Origin: Pseudomaricurvus sp. HS19 | GTDB taxonomy: Bacteria > Pseudomonadota > Gammaproteobacteria > Pseudomonadales > Cellvibrionaceae | Assembly (NCBI RefSeq): GCF_009857815.1 | Contig: NZ_WVVW01000001.1 | Location: 310,001-374,000, forward strand | DNA: 64,000 nucleotides | Direction: 5' to 3' | Shown here: piece by piece, positions 25,831-34,666 of the stretch | Position numbering within the stretch: position 1 is the first letter of the stretch | Layout: each line of letters opens with the position of its first letter | Made by a program: the position numbers and the translations under genes | The notes under the pieces: generated by a model | Database searches by the model: none | Told to the model about the DNA's origin: nothing | What the model saw: the letters and a program-made list of their open reading frames with translations, nothing else

Positions 25831-26601
25831 ATGGGGTTCAAGGTTTTTATCAGGCAGGTATCCGCAGGTTTGCTGCTGATCTGCTGTGCCCATGCTGTCC
25901 ACGCCCAAGAGAACCCAGCCGAAGCCGGGCCACTGTCGGACTCCCCCGCAGTTGTCGACAGGGATCCCTGGGAAGGCTTTAACCGCAAGATCTTTGTCTT
26001 TAATGACACCCTGGACACCTGGTTCCTGAAACCGGTTGCCAAGGGCTACCGCTTTGTCACCCCCGATCCCCTGGAGACAGGCGTCTCCAACTTCTTCAGT
26101 AACTTGCTGGAGATCCGCAACGTACTCAATGATGTGCTGCAGTGGAAATGGGGCCAGGCGGGTAACGATACTGGTCGTTTTCTGGTCAATTCGACTGTGG
26201 GTATCGCGGGCCTGATTGATGTTGCCCAGTATATCGGCATGCCCCGCAGTGCCGGCGAGGACTTTGGCCAGACCCTGGCGGTCTGGGGCGTAGGGCAGGG
26301 CAACTTCGTGGTGCTGCCGTTCTTCGGCGCCAGCACCTTCCGGGATGCCGCTGGCATGCCGGTGAATACCCTGGTTAGTCCCATTTCCTACGTCGACCAT
26401 GTGCCCACGCGCAATACCCTCTATGGCACCAGCCTGGTGGATACCCGTGCCCAGCTGTTGAGTGCTGAAGAACTCATCAGTGGCGACAAGTATGTCTTCC
26501 TGCGCGATGCCTACCTGCAACGGCGCGAGTTCCTGATTAATGACGGCGTGGTGGAAGACGACTTTGGCGCTGACTTCGGCGATGATTTTGACGAGTTCTG
26601 A
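25831..26601 (+). CDS. mlaA: MlaA/VacJ family outer-membrane lipid-asymmetry protein
   Basis: A 256-residue protein with the MlaA signature DPWEGFNRKIFVFNDTLD, then VSNFFSNL, RFLVNSTVGIAGLIDVA and YVDHVPTRNTLYG. MlaA removes misplaced phospholipids from the outer leaflet of the outer membrane, working with OmpC-type porins, and a porin lies just upstream. The signal peptide (residues 1-26) has CC in LLICCAHA but no proper lipobox; AHA before QEN looks like ordinary signal peptidase cleavage, so lipidation is doubtful. AGGAGAG precedes the ATG. The C-terminus is Asp-rich. Confidence 0.87.
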   Translation: MGFKVFIRQVSAGLLLICCAHAVHAQENPAEAGPLSDSPAVVDRDPWEGFNRKIFVFNDTLDTWFLKPVAKGYRFVTPDPLETGVSNFFSNLLEIRNVLNDVLQWKWGQAGNDTGRFLVNSTVGIAGLIDVAQYIGMPRSAGEDFGQTLAVWGVGQGNFVVLPFFGASTFRDAAGMPVNTLVSPISYVDHVPTRNTLYGTSLVDTRAQLLSAEELISGDKYVFLRDAYLQRREFLINDGVVEDDFGADFGDDFDEF

Positions 26602-26808
26602 CACGGTCACCTGCGGCCGCTAAGGGCAGCGTTTCCCCGGCCTTCAGGCCCGCTTTCCTCCCCCTGGAAGCACTTGCAGCACCAGACTGATGGGAGTAGT
26701 GTTAGCCCTTTTTATGGCGTTCAACTCTTCTGCCGCCGGGGCTCGGCTCCCGCTGGCGAAAATCACGCAGCGCTGCACCGCCCCAGGGCCCGGAAGCTGG
26801 AATTCCCA

Positions 26809-27996
26809 ATGACCACAGACAACTGTAAGTTGCTCATCGTAGATGACGACAGCATTGTGCGTCAGGGGGTGGTCGCCTACCTGGAAGACAGTGGTTTTAC
26901 GGTGTTTGAGGCGGCTGGTGGAGAGGTGGCACTGGAGCTGTTCCGCGAAGAGCAGCCGGATGTGGTGCTGACCGACCTTAAAATGCCGGGTATGGACGGC
27001 ATGCAGTTGCTGGAGCAAATCCGCCAGTTGTCCCCGGCCACGCCGGTGCTGGTGATGTCCGGCGTGGGTGTGATGGGGGATGTGGTGGCCGCCTTGAGGC
27101 TGGGGGCCACGGATTTTCTGGTCAAGCCCTTTGCCGATATGGAAGTGCTTGTACATGCCGTCAGCAAAAGCCTGGAGCGCCGTGACCTGCTGGCGGAGAA
27201 TCGCCAGTATCGACACGACCTGGAGCGGGCCAATCGCGAGCTGCGTGATCACCTGCGTACCCTGGAGAGAGACCAGCGTGCCGGCCGCCGGGTCCAGCAA
27301 CACCTGTTGCCGCCCACGCCGGTTACCAAGGGCTCCTACTCCGTGGAGCACCGGGTTATTCCCTCCCTGTTCCTCAGTGGCGACTTTGTCGACCTGGCCT
27401 ACACCTCCGATCGCTATATCTCCTTCTACCTGATCGACGTTGCCGGACACGGTGCTTCATCGGCATTTGTGACCATCTGGATGAAGCATGTGGCGACGGA
27501 GATCTTTAATGAGCGTCAGTCTTTCCGGCACTACGCAAAAATCGACAGTGATCTCAAGGAGTGGCTGCAGGAGATTAACCGGCGTCTGCTGGAGTCCCGG
27601 CTGGGCACTCATATGACGTGCCTGGTGGGTGTTATCGACCTGCAGGAGAACCTGCTGCACTACGGTGTGGCCGGTCATTTGCCGCTGCCGGTACTGGTCT
27701 CCGGCGATGGAGCTCACTACCTGCAGGGTAAAGGGGCACCGCTGGGCCTGTTCCCCGACCATGACTGGGAAATCTTCCGCCACCCATTCCCCGCTGATGG
27801 GCATCTGCTGGCCCTGTCCGATGGCATTCTGGAAGTGATGCCCGCCAAGGATTTGCTGGAAAAAGAGGAATATTTGCTTAAACTGTTGTCCTGCAGTGGC
27901 AAAAGCCTGACCGAAGTCTGTTCAGCATTGGGCCTGGAAGAGCTGTCGGCAGCACCGGATGACATTGCCATAGTCAGTATCGTCAGACATGCATAA
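26809..27996 (+). CDS. Response regulator with PP2C/SpoIIE phosphatase domain (RssB type)
   Basis: A 395-residue regulator. Residues 5-125 are a receiver domain with DDD at 12-14, phospho-accepting Asp56 in VVLTDLKMPG and Lys in VKPFAD. A coiled-coil linker (about 125-165) leads to a PP2C-type phosphatase with SGDFVDLAYTS, IDVAGHGASSAF, LALSDGILEV and PDDIAIVSI acidic metal motifs. This is the layout of Pseudomonas RssB, which dephosphorylates an STAS anti-sigma antagonist to control RpoS; that antagonist appears to be the next gene, 20 bp downstream. The ribosome site is weak (GGAATT). Confidence 0.82.
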   Translation: MTTDNCKLLIVDDDSIVRQGVVAYLEDSGFTVFEAAGGEVALELFREEQPDVVLTDLKMPGMDGMQLLEQIRQLSPATPVLVMSGVGVMGDVVAALRLGATDFLVKPFADMEVLVHAVSKSLERRDLLAENRQYRHDLERANRELRDHLRTLERDQRAGRRVQQHLLPPTPVTKGSYSVEHRVIPSLFLSGDFVDLAYTSDRYISFYLIDVAGHGASSAFVTIWMKHVATEIFNERQSFRHYAKIDSDLKEWLQEINRRLLESRLGTHMTCLVGVIDLQENLLHYGVAGHLPLPVLVSGDGAHYLQGKGAPLGLFPDHDWEIFRHPFPADGHLLALSDGILEVMPAKDLLEKEEYLLKLLSCSGKSLTEVCSALGLEELSAAPDDIAIVSIVRHA

Positions 27997-28016
27997 GGAC
28001 CCGTCGCGAGGAATTT

Positions 28017-28508
28017 ATGCCGCAAGGTAAGATCTGGGTAGCCGATCACGATGGTGTGTATCTGATCAGGATGGTCGGCGATGTGCGCCTGACCCTGTGC
28101 ATGTCATTCGATCACTTTATTGACAATATGTTTGCCGCGGATGATTTCGCAGCCATCATCTTTGACCTTTCCGAAGCCGACGCCATCGACAGTACCACCC
28201 TGGGGCTGATGGCCAAGATTTCCATTCTCGCTGACCAGCGCAAGCATTTACGTCCTTCGGTGATTGCCACCACGCCCGGCATGAATCGCCTGCTGGATTC
28301 CATGGGGTTTGGCGAGATCTTCGATATCCTGCAGGAGAAGCCCTCCTCGGTGGCGGATGCCTCCATCCAGGCGCTGGTGTGTGAGGAGATGTCCGAGCAG
28401 CAGGCCCGCGCCAAGGTGCTGGAGGCGCATCGGATACTCATGCAGTTGAACGAGAAGAACCAAAACACCTTTCAGGACCTGGTACGGACTCTGGAGAACA
28501 GTCAGTAG
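28017..28508 (+). CDS. STAS-domain anti-sigma factor antagonist (RssC type)
   Basis: A 163-residue protein with an STAS domain in residues 1-105; the phosphorylatable Ser is expected at 59 in DAIDSTTLGL. A C-terminal helical extension of ~50 residues follows (EEMSEQQARAKVLEAHRIL). In Pseudomonas the equivalent RssC is the substrate of RssB and helps set RpoS levels. The gene has GCGAGGA upstream and sits directly after the phosphatase gene in an operon. Confidence 0.8.
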   Translation: MPQGKIWVADHDGVYLIRMVGDVRLTLCMSFDHFIDNMFAADDFAAIIFDLSEADAIDSTTLGLMAKISILADQRKHLRPSVIATTPGMNRLLDSMGFGEIFDILQEKPSSVADASIQALVCEEMSEQQARAKVLEAHRILMQLNEKNQNTFQDLVRTLENSQ

Positions 28509-28578
28509 CTGTCCGCCGGATCTTCCGTCTCCCGCCGTGCATTAGCCAACTTCTCACGTTCCCCAGGATCCCCGGCTG

Positions 28579-29028
28579 TCAGCCGTCTCGGGCGATAACC
28601 TTGGCGCGGATAAAGTCGCTCTGGCTCATGTGCAGAAGATCGGCGATCTTGCGGATGGTGTACTCTTCGTACTTATCCAGGTTGAGATCAGCGTAGGCGA
28701 TTCGCCACATGCCGGTGAGCAGGTCAAACTTCTCTTCCTGCGTGAAGTGATCGTTGACGTAGCGTGTAAACGGGTAGACCGAGGTGTTCTGGCTGGCATT
28801 GTTGCGGGCCCGCTCCACCAGGTTGTGCAGGGTCTCCCCATCCAGGTGGAACTGCTGGCCGAGCTCCTGCAGCAGGGTTTGCATCTCGCTGGCATCCAGG
28901 TGGTGGTCGACAGTGGCCACTTCCAGCATCAGTCCCGCCGCCGCCAGCTCCCGTGCCCTGGAGTCGTCTTCAACCTCGGTCGTGGTTCCCAAAAGTTCGC
29001 GCAGAGCGCTTTTCAAGTTAGTCAGCAC
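28579..29028 (-). CDS. TerB-like protein
   Basis: A 149-residue all-helical acidic protein of the TerB superfamily: AAAGLMLEVATVDHHLDASEM near residue 30, with conserved Asp/Glu, and EEKFDLLTGMWRIAYADLNLDKYEEY, with a second pair. TerB domains bind divalent metal and are found in tellurite-resistance and membrane-associated systems; no other ter genes are nearby, so resistance is not implied. The start is GTG at 29028. It lies 33 bp downstream of dusA in the same direction. Confidence 0.8.
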   Translation of the reverse strand: MLTNLKSALRELLGTTTEVEDDSRARELAAAGLMLEVATVDHHLDASEMQTLLQELGQQFHLDGETLHNLVERARNNASQNTSVYPFTRYVNDHFTQEEKFDLLTGMWRIAYADLNLDKYEEYTIRKIADLLHMSQSDFIRAKVIARDG

Positions 29029-29061
29029 CTGTCATTCCCGATTACTGTTTGGATGAATGGA

Positions 29062-30063
29062 TTACCTGCACACCAGTGCAAGCGCGTCGTCCAGCAAGTT
29101 GATGCCAACACCCCGGCGGTGGACATTTTCGCTCAGGTGGCGACGGAACTTGCGCGCGCCGGGCAGCCCCTGGAACAGCCCCAGCATATGACGGGTCATG
29201 TACTTCAGTTCCAGTCCTTGCTCCAGTTGTGCAGCGCAGTAATTGCGGAACGCCAGTGCCACGGCCTGACGGTCGGCGACAGGGTGGTAGTCATCGTAAA
29301 AGCGACTGTCCACTTCCGCCAACAGGTACGGGTTGGTGTAGGCTTCCCGCCCCACCATCACGCCATCCAGGGCGGTCTCGTCGTCGTGTGGATGAATCAG
29401 GGTTTCACACTGCTCCAGGGTTTGCAGGCCGCCGTTAATAATGATGTTCAACTCCGGATAGTCACGCTTGAGCTGCCGGACCATGCCGTATTGCAGAGGG
29501 GGGACTTCCCGGTTCTCCTTGGGGCTCAGTCCCTTCAGCCAGGCTTTACGGGCATGGACGATGAAGGTACGACAACCGGTGGCGGCGATGGTTTCGACGA
29601 AATTGCACATGCCGGCGTAGTCGTCCATGTCGTCGATACCGATGCGGTGCTTAACGGTGACTTCAATACTGGTGCTGTCCTGCATGGCTTTGATGCAATC
29701 GGCCACCCGCTGTGGGTGGGCCATCAGAATCGCCCCGATCATGCCGTTTTGTACCCGGCCGCTGGGACAGCCGCAGTTGAGGTTGACCTCATCATAGCCC
29801 CACTCTTCAGCCATGCGGCTACAGGTGGCCAGGTCTGCGGGATCGCTGCCGCCCAGCTGTAATGCCAGCGGGTGCTCTTCGGCATTGAAGTCCAGGAAGC
29901 GGGCCCTGTCCCCGTGTATGAGGGCACCGGTGGTGACCATCTCTGTATAGAGGACAGCGTGCCTGCTGATCAGCCTCCAGAGATAGCGGCAGTGCCGGTC
30001 ACTCCAATCCATCATGGGGGCCAGACAGAAGGCGTGGTGCGGGGCGTGTAAGGATGAATTCAT
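29062..30063 (-). CDS. dusA: tRNA-dihydrouridine(20/20a) synthase DusA
   Basis: A 333-residue FMN enzyme of the Dus family matching DusA: LAPMMDWSDRHCRYLWRL at the N-terminus, catalytic Cys in NLNCGCPSGRVQNG, HARKAWLKGLSPKENREVPP (a DusA-specific stretch), INGGLQTLEQC and the RNA-binding C-terminus with TRHMLGLFQGLPGARKFRR. It reduces U20/U20a in tRNA D-loops. I chose the ATG at 30063; an in-frame ATG at 30111 would add 16 residues that do not look conserved. Confidence 0.93.
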   Translation of the reverse strand: MNSSLHAPHHAFCLAPMMDWSDRHCRYLWRLISRHAVLYTEMVTTGALIHGDRARFLDFNAEEHPLALQLGGSDPADLATCSRMAEEWGYDEVNLNCGCPSGRVQNGMIGAILMAHPQRVADCIKAMQDSTSIEVTVKHRIGIDDMDDYAGMCNFVETIAATGCRTFIVHARKAWLKGLSPKENREVPPLQYGMVRQLKRDYPELNIIINGGLQTLEQCETLIHPHDDETALDGVMVGREAYTNPYLLAEVDSRFYDDYHPVADRQAVALAFRNYCAAQLEQGLELKYMTRHMLGLFQGLPGARKFRRHLSENVHRRGVGINLLDDALALVCR

Positions 30064-30308
30064 GGGGCAGGCAGGGGTAATTGTGATCACTGGGTTACGG
30101 TAGGCAGGCATCTTACCACAGGGGCGATGGGTGGATCTGCCTGCGTCCTCCGTACGCGGTCGGCGGAAGGTTTCCCCGGAGGATTATGTCGGGTAGTCTT
30201 AGGCGACAGAGGCGGGGCAGGCTGAGTCATGGGTCGCCCGGCAATGCGCCCAGGCGGGCTACACTGATCTCAACAGAAGAGATCGTGCTGATAACAGGGA
30301 TGGTAACT

Positions 30309-31100
30309 ATGGACTATGTGCTTCGTCAGGGATCCGTGATCGTATTGGCAGTGCTACTGCTGTTGGTCAATACGCCGCTCAGGGCCGCAGAACTTGCGGA
30401 TCTGCTGGAGGTGGTGAGGCCCGGTGTGGTGGCCGTTGGCACCATGAGACCGGTGAAGACGGCTAACCCCAAGAACCCTCCTGTGGTGTTTAAAGGCACC
30501 GGTTTCCTGGTGGCGGATGGGCGTACCGTGGTGACTAACCTGCATGTGGTGCCCGGGGAACTGGATGATGAGAACAACGAAAAGCTGACGGTGTTTGTCG
30601 GCCGCGGGCAAAAGGTCACTGCTCATTCTGCCGAAGTTGTGGCCAAGGATGTTGAGCACGATCTGGCGGTACTGCGGATACAGACCACGCTGAACTTCAA
30701 GCCACTGAAGCTGGCTAAAAATGACATGATCCGCGAGGGGGAGAGCGTGTTCTTTACCGGCTTTCCCCTGGGTATGGTGCTGGGGCTGTTCCCGGTCACC
30801 AATCAAACCATTGTGTCGGCCAGGACACCTCTGGTCATCCCTGCTATCTCCTCGGGCACTCTCAGTGCCGCCCAGATCAAAGCACTGCGTCAACCGTTTG
30901 AGGTCTACCAGCTGGATGCCATCGCTTATCCGGGCAACAGTGGTAGCCCTGTCTTTGATGGCAGGAGTGGGGAGGTGATAGGTGTGGTCAACAGTGTCTT
31001 TGTTAAACAGACCAAGGAGACGGTGCTACAGGCCCCCTCAGGTATCACCTACGCCATCCCGGTTCGCTATGTAAACGATCTGCTGAAACAGGTGCGCTAG
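30309..31100 (+). CDS. Periplasmic trypsin-like serine protease (S1C-like)
   Basis: A 263-residue secreted protein with a signal peptide (VIVLAVLLLLVNTPLRA, cleavage before AEL). The chymotrypsin-fold triad is visible: His in VVTNLHVV, Asp in EHDLAVL and Ser in PGNSGSPVF. No PDZ domain follows, unlike DegP. The insert VSARTPLVIPAISSGTLS is unusual. ATG at 30309 was chosen because AGGGA is 8 bases upstream. The stop codon overlaps the GTG of the phosphatase gene by one base, so the two are coupled. Confidence 0.8.
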   Translation: MDYVLRQGSVIVLAVLLLLVNTPLRAAELADLLEVVRPGVVAVGTMRPVKTANPKNPPVVFKGTGFLVADGRTVVTNLHVVPGELDDENNEKLTVFVGRGQKVTAHSAEVVAKDVEHDLAVLRIQTTLNFKPLKLAKNDMIREGESVFFTGFPLGMVLGLFPVTNQTIVSARTPLVIPAISSGTLSAAQIKALRQPFEVYQLDAIAYPGNSGSPVFDGRSGEVIGVVNSVFVKQTKETVLQAPSGITYAIPVRYVNDLLKQVR

Positions 31101-31579
31101 TGGCTGCGATTCGAGTCCTGGTGGTGTGTACCGCCAACCTTTGCCGTTCGCCGATGGCGGAAGGGATTCTGAAAAGCAAACTGTCGGCCCAGGCAAAAGA
31201 CATCAAGGTGAAAGTGGAGTCCCGGGGTATCAGCGTGCCGGTAGCCGGTCTGAAGGCGGATCCCCGGGCGGTACGTGTGAGTCAGCGAAACGGGGTGGAC
31301 CTGGGTAAAATGCGCACCCGGCAACTGAAACCCAGGGAGCTGCGGCAGGCGGACTACGTGTTGGTGATGAACCAGCGTCACCTGACAGTATTGGCCGAGA
31401 TGTGCGACGGTGACATGCCGGCGGGTGCCAGTCTGATTACCCTGTTCGCCAGTGAACCCGTCCGGGATCAGGAAGTGCCTGATCCCTACTACAGCACGGA
31501 GCAGGGGTTTGCCAGTGTATTTGATCTGTTGTCAGAGGCCCTGGATGGCTTTGTGGCACACCTGCAGATTCAGAAGTAG
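31100..31579 (+). CDS. Low-molecular-weight protein tyrosine phosphatase
   Basis: A 159-residue LMW-PTP. The catalytic loop is CTANLCRSP with Cys10 and Arg16, and the general acid lies in VPDPYYSTEQGF. In polysaccharide loci such enzymes (Wzb/Epp types) dephosphorylate the tyrosine autokinase; a BY-kinase lies 28 kb downstream in the same locus, so it may be the partner, but this is inference. It starts with GTG overlapping the protease stop (TAGTG). It borders the exosortase-associated region. Confidence 0.85.
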   Translation: MAAIRVLVVCTANLCRSPMAEGILKSKLSAQAKDIKVKVESRGISVPVAGLKADPRAVRVSQRNGVDLGKMRTRQLKPRELRQADYVLVMNQRHLTVLAEMCDGDMPAGASLITLFASEPVRDQEVPDPYYSTEQGFASVFDLLSEALDGFVAHLQIQK

Positions 31580-31622
31580 ATCAAGTTTCAGAAAACCAGC
31601 TGTAGTATCCAGCGACAATCAG

Positions 31623-31644
31623 CGTCAGTCATGGGTGACTGACG
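31623..31644. promoter_or_regulatory. Perfect 9-bp inverted repeat upstream of the acyltransferase gene
   Basis: CGTCAGTCA / TGACTGACG with a TGGG loop lies between the phosphatase and the acyltransferase genes, 61 bp before the ATG. There is no T run, so it is not a standard terminator; it may be an operator or an RNA hairpin in the leader. Confidence 0.5.
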
Positions 31645-31704
31645 GCGTCGGGAGTTTACAATCAACAACAGAATGACAAAGGTCTGCATGGAAGGACGTG
31701 TTCT

Positions 31705-32493
31705 ATGGCCAACCCCACTTTGAGCCAAACGTTTCAAGAGTATTTTGACGTGCAGCTGGCTGACGATCCGCAATCGCTCCGGGAAGTGTACGCGCTGAGA
31801 TACCGGGTCTACTGTGAAGAGTTCGGCTTTGAGGAGAGTTCCCACTTTCCAGATCATCTAGAGCAGGACGAGTTCGACCAGCAATCCCTGCACTGCCTGA
31901 TCCGCCATCGTCCCACCGGCAGTCCGGCAGGCTGCGTGAGGATGGTGCCCACATTTGCGTCCCGGGATACGGACCCTTTACCCTTCGAAAAATACTGTTC
32001 GGCCAGCCTGGATGAACGCTTTTTCACGGCATTGGATTTGCCCCGTGAGTCACTTTGTGAGGTCTCCCGGCTGGCGGTGGCCCGGGAGTTCCGCAAGCGG
32101 CGAGGTGAAAGCCAGAATATGTGGGGGGCGCCGGATACCGTTGAGCACCCTGATCGCAGTGAAAGGCGCACATTCCCGCTGATAGCGGTATCGGCGTTTT
32201 TGGCCAGTACGGCCCTGTCCATGCTAAGCGGTCGACATAACGCCTTTATGGTGACTGAACCCTTCCTGCCACGGTTGCTGGCCAGGGCGGGCATACGGGT
32301 GAAGCCGGTAGGCAACCCCATCTACTACCACGGCTATCGTGCCCCTTATTACATCACCGCGACTGAAGCGGAAGCCGGTCTGCGTGGCGAGCTGCGTGAA
32401 CTGTACCAGGAAATTCACCGGGTTTTTGCCAATCACAGTGCGCTGCAAACTCTGCAAAAGCCGCGGCACCACAGAATTCGGGAGTGCCAGTGA
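31705..32493 (+). CDS. PEP-CTERM/exosortase system-associated acyltransferase
   Basis: A 262-residue GNAT-fold protein of the family linked to XrtA loci (TIGR03694-like). It opens with VYALRYRVYCEEFGFEE, the N-acyl amino acid/autoinducer-synthase-type segment, and later has LCEVSRLAVAREFRKRR, the acyl-donor site region. Substrate is unknown; the family relationship suggests N-acyl transfer to an amino acid or amine. Its last 10 bp overlap the following E1-nitroreductase gene, showing tight coupling of the two. Confidence 0.87.
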   Translation: MANPTLSQTFQEYFDVQLADDPQSLREVYALRYRVYCEEFGFEESSHFPDHLEQDEFDQQSLHCLIRHRPTGSPAGCVRMVPTFASRDTDPLPFEKYCSASLDERFFTALDLPRESLCEVSRLAVAREFRKRRGESQNMWGAPDTVEHPDRSERRTFPLIAVSAFLASTALSMLSGRHNAFMVTEPFLPRLLARAGIRVKPVGNPIYYHGYRAPYYITATEAEAGLRGELRELYQEIHRVFANHSALQTLQKPRHHRIRECQ

Positions 32494-34499
32494 CAGGGTT
32501 TGATTACCACGAAGCTTTCTCCCGCAACATCGGTTGGGTAACGGAAGCCGAGCAGGGAATCCTGCAGGCCAAGACAGTTGCCATTGCCGGGCTGGGTGGT
32601 GTAGGCGGCAGTCATCTGCTGACGTTGGCTCGGCTGGGTGTTGGCAGGTTTCATATCTCGGATATGGATGTGTTCGAGCTTGGCAATTTCAATCGCCAGG
32701 CCGGGGCGAACCTCAACACTATTGGTCGCCCGAAAATCGAAGTGGTGGCGGAGATGGCCCGGGCCATCAACCCACAGGTGCAGATCCGGCAGTTTCCCGA
32801 AGGGGTCAAAGAAGAGAACCTGGACGAATTCCTCGAGGGGGTGGATCTCTATATCGACGGGCTCGATTTTTTCGTGCTCGATATCCGGCGCAAGGTATTC
32901 GGGGCCTGTTATGAGAAGGGCGTGGTGGCGTTGACTGCGGCTCCGCTGGGCATGGGTACAGCGTTTCTCTGCTTCAGACCAGGGGGTATGAGTTTCGAGG
33001 ATTACTTCTGCATGGAAGGGCGTTCTGAAGAAGAGCGTCGGCTGCGCTTCCTGATTGGCCTGGCGCCTTCGGTGTTGCAGGCTGCCTACCTGACCGACGA
33101 CAGCCTGGTGGATATGGATAATCGCAAAGGCCCTTCAACGGTTATGGCTTGTGAATTGTGTGCCGCGGTGGCCGCGACCAATTCACTGAAGATACTGCTG
33201 AACCGGGGCAAGGTGGTTGCGGCCCCCTGGGGGTTACATTTCGATGCCTATCGTAACCGACTGAAAAGGACCTGGCGCCCGTGGGGTAACCGCAATCCCA
33301 TACAGGTGTTGTTGTTGCTGTACGCCCGTAAAAGACTGCACAAGCCGGACAAACCGTCGCCGCAACAGAATCAGCCGCGAAATGACGCTGCACTGACCAT
33401 AGCCGACCCCGTACTGGGCAGAATCCTGGAGTCGGCGCGCTGGGCCCCCAGTGGGGACAATACACAGCCGTGGCGTTTTGAAATCCTGGGGCCCAGACGT
33501 CTTCGGATCCACAGCCGCGATACCCGGGATTGGTGTGTGTACGATCTGCAGGGGCGGGCGACACAGATAGCACTCGGTGCACTGCTGGAGACGCTGGATA
33601 TCGCCGCGAGCGCGGAACAGTTGAAACTTGAATGGCGTTGCCAGCCGGGGGAGGACGATCAGGGCTTGATCGTTGACGTGGATCTTGTCGATGATCCGGC
33701 GCTGAGCAGCAGCCCATGGTTACCCTACGTCAAGTCCCGTACGGTACAGCGCCGGCCATTGAAAACCACCGCTCTGCCAGCCCCAATCCGGGAGCGGTTG
33801 GAGCAGGCTGCCGGTGAGGACTATAAGCTGGTCTGGATGGCTGACCGCCGCTCCTGCTGGCAAATGGCGAAATTGCTGTTTCTCAGCGCAGGCTTGCGCC
33901 TGAGCATTCGGGAAGGGTTCGAAGTCCATCGCCAGGTGATCCAGTGGAACGCACGCTACAGCGAAGATCGTATCCCTGATCGTGCGGTCGGGGCGGATCC
34001 ACTGACCATCAGACTGATGCGTTGGGCACTGCAGAGCTGGCAGCGGGTAAGCTTTATGAACCGTTACCTGGCGGGTACTTGGCTGCCCCGGTTCGAACTC
34101 GATTTCCTGCCGGGCTATTTTTGTGGCGCGCACTTTATTCTGGTAGCAAAAAATCCAGGCAACACACCTGAATTTTATCTGCAGGGTGGCAGGGCAGTGC
34201 AACGTGTCTGGCTCGAGTCACACAAGCTGGGTTTGCAGTTCCAGCCGGAAATGACGCCACTTATCTTTGCACAGTATGACCAGGATGGAGTCAGCTTTAC
34301 AGAAGACGGTGCTGAGGCTGAAAAGGCTGCGCTGGTCCGGGAAGGGCTATCCAGCCAATTGGCGGCTTACCTGGGCGACGGCGATGTATCCGGAGCCGTG
34401 TTCATGGGGCGGATGGGCTATGGCAAGGCACCCGTTTCACGATCGCTGCGTAAGCCCTTGCAGGACTTGATTGTCAGCAACGGGAAGCAGGCAGGGTAA
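32484..34499 (+). CDS. E1-like (ThiF) adenylyltransferase fused to a nitroreductase domain
   Basis: A 671-residue two-domain protein. Residues ~15-270 are a ThiF/MoeB-type E1 fold with the nucleotide motif GLGGVGG at 36-42, Asp60/Asp62 and Asn70-Arg71 in DVFELGNFNRQ. From ~307 a nitroreductase-like FMN domain begins (ARWAPSGDNTQPWRF near 318-332) and ends with VFMGRMGYGKAP near the C-terminus. E1 enzymes adenylate a carboxyl group; nitroreductases oxidise or reduce with FMN. The substrate is unknown. It starts with GTG inside the acyltransferase gene. A decayed copy lies between the two prsT genes downstream. Confidence 0.85.
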   Translation: MPVTGFDYHEAFSRNIGWVTEAEQGILQAKTVAIAGLGGVGGSHLLTLARLGVGRFHISDMDVFELGNFNRQAGANLNTIGRPKIEVVAEMARAINPQVQIRQFPEGVKEENLDEFLEGVDLYIDGLDFFVLDIRRKVFGACYEKGVVALTAAPLGMGTAFLCFRPGGMSFEDYFCMEGRSEEERRLRFLIGLAPSVLQAAYLTDDSLVDMDNRKGPSTVMACELCAAVAATNSLKILLNRGKVVAAPWGLHFDAYRNRLKRTWRPWGNRNPIQVLLLLYARKRLHKPDKPSPQQNQPRNDAALTIADPVLGRILESARWAPSGDNTQPWRFEILGPRRLRIHSRDTRDWCVYDLQGRATQIALGALLETLDIAASAEQLKLEWRCQPGEDDQGLIVDVDLVDDPALSSSPWLPYVKSRTVQRRPLKTTALPAPIRERLEQAAGEDYKLVWMADRRSCWQMAKLLFLSAGLRLSIREGFEVHRQVIQWNARYSEDRIPDRAVGADPLTIRLMRWALQSWQRVSFMNRYLAGTWLPRFELDFLPGYFCGAHFILVAKNPGNTPEFYLQGGRAVQRVWLESHKLGLQFQPEMTPLIFAQYDQDGVSFTEDGAEAEKAALVREGLSSQLAAYLGDGDVSGAVFMGRMGYGKAPVSRSLRKPLQDLIVSNGKQAG

Positions 34500-34666
34500 G
34501 AACCTGCTATCCGGCATCCAGTCCTCAGGCGGGTTTGGCTCCCGGGCGGGGATTCTTTGGTAGGGATTCCTGCCGGGGATTTTTGCTGGAGACAGACCTT
34601 GGTCAGGCCCGCCGGTGCGTAAAATCCCGGGAGACTGCTGCCTCCCGGAATCCGTCGTACCTTCAC

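Noticed and set aside
28630-29862. 410-codon open frame on the + strand across terB-like and dusA
   Set aside because: Runs antisense to two recognised genes and has low-complexity Val/Gln/His composition.
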